A stretch of 64,000 nucleotides of DNA from Auanema rhodensis (lineage: Eukaryota; Nematoda; Chromadorea; Rhabditida; Rhabditidae). Of the stretch, positions 29,047 to 38,951 are shown piece by piece. Where the stretch lies: NCBI GenBank assembly GCA_964057225.1, contig OZ059899.1, forward strand, positions 10,602,001-10,666,000, read 5' to 3'. The notes under the pieces were generated by a model. It worked only from the letters and a program-made list of their open reading frames with translations, ran no database searches and had not been told where the DNA came from. How positions within the stretch are numbered: the first letter of the stretch is position 1; every line of letters begins with the position of its first letter. The translations under genes and the position numbers were made by a program.

Positions 29047-30816
29047 TAAATTTTTTTCATTTCACTTGTCATTCACAAAAATCAAATTTATCTTCTTCAA
29101 CGATTATTTTTGCAATGTTTCATAAAAATTTCACAGTTGAACAAAACGTTTTTTAAGAATTTTTTTTGTTGTCAACATATATATTTTCCTGGAATTCGAA
29201 AGCATTTGGGATGGAAATTAGAAAGAAAAGAACTAGTTTTTCCTATTTTAAAACAAACAAAAAAAAATAAAATGAAAAAGATTGTTAGATATCCAATTTA
29301 AACTTATACATTTACTTCGATAAAGAGCCTATTAGTTTGAAATTTTATGTCTTACAGTTCTCCAACAGAACAGACTGATCCTGATTTCTCTATGATTACA
29401 TAAAACTCTCGTTTGATATAAAAAAAGAAGAGGAATAACGTTTCCAGGATGTCAATGATATCGAATCTAGTGATATTGTAGAAAAATGTAATGTCAGCTC
29501 CATAGGTTTTCTCTTAATTTCTCTCATCACAATTGTCTTAGTTTTTTTTCTCATAAGAGTTTTCGAAATCTTAGGTGAACAAGGCCGTATATATTTTTTT
29601 CTGGAATTCGAAAGCATTTGGGATGGAAATTAGAAAGAAAAAAACTAGTTTTTCCTACTTTAAAACAAACAATAAGAAATAAAATGAAAAAGATTGTTAG
29701 ATATCCAATTTAAACTTATACATTTACTTCGATAAAGAGCCTATTAGTTTGAAATTTTATGTCTTACAGTTCTCCAACAGAACAGACTGATCCTGATTTC
29801 TCTATGATTACATAAAACTCTCGTTTGATATAAAAAAAGAAGAGGAATAACGTTTCCAGGATGTCAATGATATCGAATCTAGTGATATCGTAGAAAAATG
29901 TAATGTCAGCTCCATAGGTTTTCTCTTAATTTCTCTCATCACAATTGTCTTAGTTTTTTTTCTCATAAGAGTTTCTGAAATCTTACGTGAACAAGGCCGT
30001 ATATATTTTTTTCTGGAATTCGAAAGCATTTGGGATGGAAATTAGAAAGAAAAGAACTAGTTTTTCCTACTTTAAAACAAACAATAAGAAATAAAATAAA
30101 AAAGATTGTTAGATATCCAATTTAAACTTATACATTTACTTCGATAAAGAGCCTATTAGTTTGAAATTTTATGTCTTACAGTTCTCCAACAGAACAGACT
30201 GATCCTGATTTCTCTATGATCACATAAAACTCTCGTTTGATATGAAAAAAGAAGAGGAATAACGTTTCCAGGATGTCAATGATATCGAATCTAGTGATAT
30301 TGTAGAAAAATGTAATGTCAGCTCCATAGGTTTTCTCTCAATTTCTCTCATCACAATTGTCTTAGTTTTTTTTCTCATAAGAGTTTCTGAAATCTTAGGT
30401 GAACAAGGCCGTATATATTTTTTTCTGGAATTCGAAAGCATTTGGGATGGAAATTAGAAGGAAAAGAACTAGTTTTTCCTACTTTAAAACAAACAATAAG
30501 AAATAAAATAAAAAAGATTGTTAGATATCCAATTTAAACTTATACATTTACTTTGATAAAGAGCCTATTAGTTTGAAATTTTATGTCTTACAGTTCTCTA
30601 ACAGAACAGACTGATTCTGATTTCTCTATGATTACATAAAATTCTCGTTTGATATACACAAAGGAGAGGAATAACGTTTCCAGGATATCAATGATATCGA
30701 ATCTAGTGATATTGTAGAAAAATGTAATGTCAGCTCCATAGTTTTTCTCTTAATTTCTCTCATCACAATAGTCTTATTTTTTTTTCATAAGAGTTTCTGA
30801 AATCTTAGTTGAACAA

Positions 30817-30889
30817 GGCCGCGTGGCGCAATGGATAACGCGTCTGCCTACGGAGCAGAAGATTGTAGGGTCGAATCCTGCCGTGGTCG
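30817..30889 (+). tRNA. tRNA-Arg (ACG), copy 11, altered T loop
   Basis: T54G allele. Third member of the tandem 1,843-bp series. Confidence 0.85.
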
Positions 30890-32247
30890 TAAATTTTTTT
30901 CATTTCACTTGTCATTCACAAAAATCAAATTTATCTTCTTCAACGATTATTTTTGCAATGTTTCATAAAAATTTCACAGTTGAACAAAACGTTTTTTAAG
31001 AATTTTTTTTGTTGTCAACATATATATTTTCCTGGAATTCGAAAGCATTTGGGATGGAAATTAGAAAGAAAAGAACTAGTTTTTCCTATTTTAAAACAAA
31101 CAAAAAAAAATAAAATGAAAAAGATTGTTAGATATCCAATTTAAACTTATACATTTACTTCGATAAAGAGCCTATTAGTTTGAAATTTTATGTCTTACAG
31201 TTCTCCAACAGAACAGACTGATCCTGATTTCTCTATGATTACATAAAACTCTCGTTTGATATAAAAAAAGAAGAGGAATAACGTTTCCAGGATGTCAATG
31301 ATATCGAATCTAGTGATATTGTAGAAAAATGTAATGTCAGCTCCATAGGTTTTCTCTTAATTTCTCTCATCACAATTGTCTTAGTTTTTTTTCTCATAAG
31401 AGTTTTCGAAATCTTAGGTGAACAAGGCCGTATATATTTTTTTCTGGAATTCGAAAGCATTTGGGATGGAAATTAGAAAGAAAAGAACTAGTTTTTCCTA
31501 CTTTAAAACAAACAATAAGAAATAAAATAAAAAAGATTGTTAGATATTCAATTTAAACTTATACATTTACTTCGATAAAGAGCCTATTAGTTTGAAATTT
31601 TATGTCTTACAGTTCTCCAACAGAACAGACTGATCCTGATTTCTCTATGATTACATAAAACTCTCGTTTGATATAAAAAAAGAAGAGGAATAACGTTTCC
31701 AGGATGTCAATGATATCGAATCTAGTGATATTGTAGAAAAATGTAATGTCAGCTCCATAGGTTTTCTCTTAATTTCTCTCATCACAATTGTCTTAGTTTT
31801 TTTTCTCATAAGAGTTTCTGAAATCTTAGGTGAACAAGGCCGTATATATTTTTTTCTGGAATTCGAAAGCATTTGGGATGGATATTAGAAGAAAAAGAAC
31901 TAGTTTTTCCTACTTTAAAACAAACAATAAGAAATAAAATAAAAAAGATTGTTAGATATCCAATTTAAACTTATACATTTACTTCGATAAAGAGCCTATT
32001 AGTTTGAAATTTCATGTCTTACAGTTCTCCAACAGAACAGACTGATCCTGATTTCTCTATGATTACATAAAACTCTCGTTTGATATACAAAAAGGAGAGG
32101 AATAACGTTTCCAGGATATCAATGATATCGAATCTAGTGATATTGTAGAAAAATGTAATGTCAGCTCCATAGTTTTTCTCTTAATTTCTCTCATCACAAT
32201 AGTCTTAGTTTTTTCTCATAAGAGTTTCTGAAATCTTAGTTGAACAA

Positions 32248-32320
32248 GGCCGCGTGGCGCAATGGATAACGCGTCTGCCTACGGAGCAGAAGATTGTAGG
32301 TTCGAATCCTGTCGTGGTCG
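32248..32320 (+). tRNA. tRNA-Arg (ACG), copy 12
   Basis: CCTGT allele like copies 3 and 7, with an intact B box. Its tail is a hybrid: TTTACAAAAATC like copies 1-3, followed by CATAAAAATTTCACAGTTGAACG, a form shared only with copy 14. This suggests a recombinant cassette. Confidence 0.9.
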
Positions 32321-34912
32321 TAAATTTTTTTCATTTCACTTGTCATTTACAAAAATCAAATTTATCTTCTTCAACGATTATTTTTGCAATGTGTCATAAA
32401 AATTTCACAGTTGAACGAAACGTTTTTTAAGAATTTTTTTTGTTGTCAACATATATATTTTCCTGGAATTCGAAAGCATTTGGGATGGAAATTAGAAAGA
32501 AAAGAACTAGTTTTTCCTACTTTAAAACAAACAATAAGAAATAAAATGAAAAAGATTGTTAGAAATCTAATTTAAACTTATACATTTACTTTAATAAAGA
32601 GCCTATTAGATTGAAATTTTATGTCTTACAGTTCTCCAACAGAACAGACTGATCCTGATTTCTCTATAATCACATAAAACTCTCGTTTGATATAAAAAAA
32701 GAAGAGGAATAACGTTTCCAGGATGTCAATGATATCGAATCTAGTGATATTGTAGAAAAATATAATGTCAGCTCCATAGGTTTTCTTTTAATTTCTCTCA
32801 TCACAATTGTCTTAGTTTTTTTTCTCATAAGAGTTTCTGAAATCTTAGGTGTACAAGGCCGTATATATTTTCCTGGAATTCGAAAGCATTTGGGATGGAA
32901 ATTAGAAAGAAAAGAACTAGTTTTTCCTACTTTAAAACAAATAATAAGAAATAAAATGAAAAAGATTGTTAGATATCTAATTTAAACTTATACATTTACT
33001 TCGATAAAAAGCCTATTAGATTGAAATTTTATGTCTTACAGTTCTCCAACAGAACAGACTGATCCTGATTTCTCTATGCTTACATAAAACTCTCGTTTGA
33101 TATAAAAAAAGAAGAGGAATAACGTTTCCAGGATGTCAATGATATCGAATCTAGTGATATTGTAGAAAAATGTAATGTCAGCTCCATAGGTTTTCTCTTA
33201 ATTTCTCTCATCACAATTGTCTTAGTTTTTTTTCTCATAAGAGTTTCTGAAATCTTAGGTGAACAAGGCCGTATATATTTTTTTCTGGAATTCGAAAGCA
33301 TTTGGGATGGAAATTATAAAGAAAAGAACGAGTTTTTCCTATTTTAAAACAAACAAAAAAAAATAAAATGAAAAAGATTGTTAGATATCCAATTTAAACT
33401 TATACATTTACTTTGATAAAGAGCCTATTAGTTTGAAATTTTATGTCTTACAGTTCTCCAACAGAACAGACTGATCCTGATTTCTCTATGATTACATAAA
33501 ACTCTCGTTTGATATAAAAAAAGAAGAGGAATAACGTTTCCAGGATGTCAATGATATCGAATCTAGTGATATTGTAGAAAAATGTAATGTCAGCTCCATA
33601 GGTTTTCTCTTAATTTCTCTCATCACAATTGTCTTAGTTTTTTTTCTCATAAGAGTTTTCGAAATCTTAGGTGAACAAGGCCGTATATATTTTTTTCTGG
33701 AATTCGAAAGCATTTGGGATGGAAATTAGAAAGAAAAAAACTAGTTTTTCCTACTTTAAAACAAACAATAAGAAATAAAATGAAAAAGATTGTTAGATAT
33801 CCAATTTAAACTTATACATTTACTTCGATAAAGAGCCTATTAGTTTGAAATTTTATGTCTTACAGTTCTCCAACAGAACAGACTGATCCTGATTTCTCTA
33901 TGATTACATAAAACTCTCGTTTGATATAAAAAAAGAAGAGGAATAACGTTTCCAGGATGTCAATGATATCGAATCTAGTGATATCGTAGAAAAATGTAAT
34001 GTCAGCTCCATAGGTTTTCTCTTAATTTCTCTCATCACAATTGTCTTAGTTTTTTTTCTCATAAGAGTTTCTGAAATCTTACGTGAACAAGGCCGTATAT
34101 ATTTTTTTCTGGAATTCGAAAGCATTTGGGATGGAAATTAGAAAGAAAAGAACTAGTTTTTCCTACTTTAAAACAAACAATAAGAAATAAAATAAAAAAG
34201 ATTGTTAGATATCCAATTTAAACTTATACATTTACTTCGATAAAGAGCCTATTAGTTTGAAATTTTATGTCTTACAGTTCTCCAACAGAACAGACTGATC
34301 CTGATTTCTCTATGATCACATAAAACTCTCGTTTGATATGAAAAAAGAAGAGGAATAACGTTTCCAGGATGTCAATGATATCGAATCTAGTGATATTGTA
34401 GAAAAATGTAATGTCAGCTCCATAGGTTTTCTCTCAATTTCTCTCATCACAATTGTCTTAGTTTTTTTTCTCATAAGAGTTTCTGAAATCTTAGGTGAAC
34501 AAGGCCGTATATATTTTTTTCTGGAATTCGAAAGCATTTGGGATGGAAATTAGAAGGAAAAGAACTAGTTTTTCCTACTTTAAAACAAACAATAAGAAAT
34601 AAAATAAAAAAGATTGTTAGATATCCAATTTAAACTTATACATTTACTTTGATAAAGAGCCTATTAGTTTGAAATTTTATGTCTTACAGTTCTCTAACAG
34701 AACAGACTGATTCTGATTTCTCTATGATTACATAAAATTCTCGTTTGATATACACAAAGGAGAGGAATAACGTTTCCAGGATATCAATGATATCGAATCT
34801 AGTGATATTGTAGAAAAATGTAATGTCAGCTCCATAGTTTTTCTCTTAATTTCTCTCATCACAATAGTCTTATTTTTTTTTCATAAGAGTTTCTGAAATC
34901 TTAGTTGAACAA

Positions 34913-34985
34913 GGCCGCGTGGCGCAATGGATAACGCGTCTGCCTACGGAGCAGAAGATTGTAGGGTCGAATCCTGCCGTGGTCG
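34913..34985 (+). tRNA. tRNA-Arg (ACG), copy 13, altered T loop
   Basis: T54G allele with the copy-4 tail. It follows copy 12 by 2,665 bp, the longest tRNA-free gap in this part of the array. Confidence 0.85.
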
Positions 34986-36343
34986 TAAATTTTTTTCATT
35001 TCACTTGTCATTCACAAAAATCAAATTTATCTTCTTCAACGATTATTTTTGCAATGTTTCATAAAAATTTCACAGTTGAACAAAACGTTTTTTAAGAATT
35101 TTTTTTGTTGTCAACATATATATTTTCCTGGAATTCGAAAGCATTTGGGATGGAAATTAGAAAGAAAAGAACTAGTTTTTCCTATTTTAAAACAAACAAA
35201 AAAAAATAAAATGAAAAAGATTGTTAGATATCCAATTTAAACTTATACATTTACTTCGATAAAGAGCCTATTAGTTTGAAATTTTATGTCTTACAGTTCT
35301 CCAACAGAACAGACTGATCCTGATTTCTCTATGATTACATAAAACTCTCGTTTGATATAAAAAAAGAAGAGGAATAACGTTTCCAGGATGTCAATGATAT
35401 CGAATCTAGTGATATTGTAGAAAAATGTAATGTCAGCTCCATAGGTTTTCTCTTAATTTCTCTCATCACAATTGTCTTAGTTTTTTTTCTCATAAGAGTT
35501 TTCGAAATCTTAGGTGAACAAGGCCGTATATATTTTTTTCTGGAATTCGAAAGCATTTGGGATGGAAATTAGAAAGAAAAGAACTAGTTTTTCCTACTTT
35601 AAAACAAACAATAAGAAATAAAATAAAAAAGATTGTTAGATATTCAATTTAAACTTATACATTTACTTCGATAAAGAGCCTATTAGTTTGAAATTTTATG
35701 TCTTACAGTTCTCCAACAGAACAGACTGATCCTGATTTCTCTATGATTACATAAAACTCTCGTTTGATATAAAAAAAGAAGAGGAATAACGTTTCCAGGA
35801 TGTCAATGATATCGAATCTAGTGATATTGTAGAAAAATGTAATGTCAGCTCCATAGGTTTTCTCTTAATTTCTCTCATCACAATTGTCTTAGTTTTTTTT
35901 CTCATAAGAGTTTCTGAAATCTTAGGTGAACAAGGCCGTATATATTTTTTTCTGGAATTCGAAAGCATTTGGGATGGATATTAGAAGAAAAAGAACTAGT
36001 TTTTCCTACTTTAAAACAAACAATAAGAAATAAAATAAAAAAGATTGTTAGATATCCAATTTAAACTTATACATTTACTTCGATAAAGAGCCTATTAGTT
36101 TGAAATTTCATGTCTTACAGTTCTCCAACAGAACAGACTGATCCTGATTTCTCTATGATTACATAAAACTCTCGTTTGATATACAAAAAGGAGAGGAATA
36201 ACGTTTCCAGGATATCAATGATATCGAATCTAGTGATATTGTAGAAAAATGTAATGTCAGCTCCATAGTTTTTCTCTTAATTTCTCTCATCACAATAGTC
36301 TTAGTTTTTTCTCATAAGAGTTTCTGAAATCTTAGTTGAACAA

Positions 36344-36416
36344 GGCCGCGTGGCGCAATGGATAACGCGTCTGCCTACGGAGCAGAAGATTGTAGGTTCG
36401 AATCCTGTCGTGGTCG
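36344..36416 (+). tRNA. tRNA-Arg (ACG), copy 14
   Basis: CCTGT allele with the hybrid tail. It is the counterpart of copy 12 in the 4,096-bp duplication. Confidence 0.9.
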
Positions 36417-37362
36417 TAAATTTTTTTCATTTCACTTGTCATTTACAAAAATCAAATTTATCTTCTTCAACGATTATTTTTGCAATGTGTCATAAAAATT
36501 TCACAGTTGAACGAAACGTTTTTTAAGAATTTTTTTTGTTGTCAACATATATATTTTCCTGGAATTCGAAAGCATTTGGGATGGAAATTAGAAAGAAAAG
36601 AACTAGTTTTTCCTACTTTAAAACAAACAATAAGAAATAAAATGAAAAAGATTGTTAGAAATCTAATTTAAACTTATACATTTACTTTAATAAAGAGCCT
36701 ATTAGATTGAAATTTTATGTCTTACAGTTCTCCAACAGAACAGACTGATCCTGATTTCTCTATAATCACATAAAACTCTCGTTTGATATAAAAAAAGAAG
36801 AGGAATAACGTTTCCAGGATGTCAATGATATCGAATCTAGTGATATTGTAGAAAAATATAATGTCAGCTCCATAGGTTTTCTTTTAATTTCTCTCATCAC
36901 AATTGTCTTAGTTTTTTTTCTCATAAGAGTTTCTGAAATCTTAGGTGTACAAGGCCGTATATATTTTCCTGGAATTCGAAAGCATTTGGGATGGAAATTA
37001 GAAAGAAAAGAACTAGTTTTTCCTACTTTAAAACAAATAATAAGAAATAAAATGAAAAAGATTGTTAGATATCTAATTTAAACTTATACATTTACTTCGA
37101 TAAAAAGCCTATTAGATTGAAATTTTATGTCTTACAGTTCTCCAACAGAACAGACTGATCCTGATTTCTCTATGCTTACATAAAACTCTCGTTTGATATA
37201 AAAAAAGAAGAGGAATAACGTTTCCAGGATGTCAATGATATCGAATCTAGTGATATTGTAGAAAAATGTAATGTCAGCTCCATAGGTTTTCTATTAATTT
37301 CTCTCATCACAATTGTCTTAGTTTTTTTTCTCATAAGAGTTTCTGAAATCTTAGTTGAACAA

Positions 37363-37435
37363 GGCCGCGTGGCGCAATGGATAACGCGTCTGCCTACGGA
37401 GCAGAAGATTGTAGGTTCGAATCCTACCGTGTTCG
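37363..37435 (+). tRNA. tRNA-Arg (ACG), copy 15, diverged
   Basis: Last cassette of the array. The T stem GTAGG/CCTAC is fully Watson-Crick, but the acceptor 3' strand reads CGTGTTC, leaving a C-T mismatch at the third acceptor pair. A run of six T follows. It is the most diverged copy, next to the array edge, as expected where homogenisation is weak. Confidence 0.85.
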
Positions 37436-37806
37436 TAAATTTTTTCATTTCACTTGTCATTCACAAAAATCTAATTTATCTTCTTCAACGATTATTTTTG
37501 CACTGTGTTATAAGAATTTCACAGTTGAACAGAACGTTTTTTAAGAAGTTTTTTTGTTGTCAACATATATATTTTCCTGGAATTCGAAAGCATTTGGGAT
37601 GGAAATTAGAAAGAAAAGAACTAGTTTTTCCTACTTTAAAACAAACAATAAAAACTAAAATGAAAAAGATTGTTAGATATCCAATTTAAACTTATACATT
37701 TACTTTGATAAAGAGCCTATTAGATTGAAATTTTATGTCTTACAGTTCTCCAACAGAACAGACTGATCCTGATTTCTCTATAATTACATAAAACTCTCGT
37801 TTGATA

Positions 37807-38951
37807 TACATAGCTAGTGTCCTTAGTATCCATGCTGTAATTGATTCTCCTATGTATCCAAAGAAATTTGTGATTTGTTTCTCCGCGTTGTTTGATATGT
37901 TATCTGCTATCATTAATGTCGTTCCAACTGTTCCTCCTATAATTCCTATTGGATTCAGATTGGATAGTCCAGAATGTTTGAAGACTGGTTTCAATTTTCC
38001 TGGCATAGTTGCTTGTAAAGATGCTAGGCTGGAGCCGTAGGAAATAGCCAGTGCCATTGGAAATGTTGACTCCGTGAGGTTTGAAAATATGTTGGAATTG
38101 TTAAACTTAATGTGATCAATTTTTACAGATGTGAGTTCATCCGAAAATGAGAAGTTAGTCACATTCAATGTTGAATTATCTTTCATCCATTGATTGTTTC
38201 TCTGTAGGGATCTGATGTAGCCATATCGCATGCTATGATGTGGGCATATGGTGTTAAATCTCTTGATCCTGGTATGATGAAGAGTTTTCCGTGATGTTCC
38301 GTGTCTACCGGTGTCTCCAGGTAACATTTATCGTCTCGTTTGTGATCCGAGTATACACGTGTTACTTGTGCAGGGGTGCATGGCATGACGTAAATAAGAT
38401 GTTCTCCAACAAACTTTGCTGAAATATCCTGTCGACGAAGCATAGTGCGAATTCCTATAGTCGGATTAATCTGCAGGATAGCCCACCAGGTAAGTAGCTG
38501 CTTATTTTGCATTCTGCATACGCTTTTTTTTGTTATTTGGAAAGATTGTAAGATTTCCTCCTCTAGTTTTGACGTAGAGTATTGGAGGTGGGACCTTGTA
38601 TCTTGTTGGCGTAGTTGATCGTCGTATTTTTGAATGATATCTGCTCGTGTTCGTAGGAAATTGAGGTGTGCTTGTGATCCAGTGTGAGATTTGATTTCCT
38701 CAATCGGTTGGGTCGTTGTTGCTCGCTTTGTAGTAGTCCGAGTTGTTGGAAGTGTCCTAGTAGATTCCCTGCGGGATGTGGTGGTGAGAGGACGTGGTGG
38801 TGGAGTTACTGGAGTTGTTGTACTCTGGTAATAATAATATCTCCTTGGTGTAGTTGTAGGTTGAGGTGGAGACGTCCGATGAGTAGTAGTTGTCGGGGCA
38901 GTTGTTGTGGTAGTCGATGTAGTGGTTGTGGTGGTTGTAGTAGGGGTGGTT
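37807..38951 (-). pseudogene. env: Envelope-like glycoprotein, truncated (copy A)
   Basis: In a different frame from gag, and beginning before gag ends, a long run of Thr codons with Ser, Pro and Ala forms a mucin-like stalk. It is followed by a Cys-containing ectodomain with N-glycosylation motifs (NST, NVT, NLT). A 1-bp deletion near 38,198 breaks the frame; the remainder continues in the frame that ends at 37,740. A glycine-rich segment near 37,930 (GIIGGTVGTT) precedes the membrane anchor, but the gene is cut by the satellite before the anchor. The layout resembles class-III-type envelopes found in some animal LTR elements (resemblance only, by eye). The last 23 residues of the open frame are satellite-encoded and meaningless. 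Confidence 0.7.

Larger units (their letters stand above)
14863..37435. repeat. tRNA-bearing higher-order part of the satellite
   Basis: Between the first and last tRNA genes the step sizes are 2253, 1431, 1431, 1843, 1429, 1431, 1431, 1019, 1843, 1843, 1431, 2665, 1431 and 1019 bp. Every step equals one 607-bp tRNA-bearing monomer plus one to five 412-bp monomers, within 2 bp. Larger nested duplications are visible: the block at about 31,239-33,301 recurs 4,096 bp downstream (35,335-37,397), and 16,109-19,600 recurs 6,134 bp downstream. The 1,843-bp unit is in tandem at 27,131, 28,974 and 30,817. Confidence 0.9.
1..37806. repeat. 412-bp satellite array with higher-order structure
   Basis: A continuous head-to-tail array fills the first 37.8 kb and runs off the left edge. 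The usual repeat step is exactly 412 bp (for example phases at 10560, 10972, 11384, 11796, 12208). Small departures come from changes in A and T run length. The monomer is AT-rich, with landmarks such as TACAGTTCTCCAACAGAACA and GATATCGAATCTAGTGATAT. Two monomer subfamilies differ at linked sites (AAACAAAAAAAAATAAAATG versus AAACAATAAGAAATAAAATA; AAAAAAGAAGAGG versus CAAAAAGGAGAGG). Fifteen monomers carry an extra tRNA cassette of about 195 bp. Allowing for these, the array holds about 85 monomers. The many 60-94 residue reading frames in it are by-products of periodicity. Known role: none assigned; tandem monomers of this size are typical of heterochromatic or centromeric DNA (inference). Confidence 0.97.

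Noticed and set aside
271..37460. Dozens of 71-94 residue minus-strand ORFs beginning MLSNSRKKYIRPC and plus-strand ORFs beginning MQCFIKISQL
   Set aside because: They repeat with the satellite phase, drift with simple indels, have no domain, and start or end at monomer features. They are by-products of a tandem repeat.
37176..37689. ORFs with VGFEPTIFCSVGRRVIHCATRP and MAQWITRLPTEQKIVGSNPTV
   Set aside because: These are translations of the tRNA-Arg gene on either strand, a well-known artefact in protein databases.
1..37806. Regularly spaced repeats resembling a CRISPR array
   Set aside because: Units are 412 bp and contiguous with no unique spacers; the sequence is eukaryotic.
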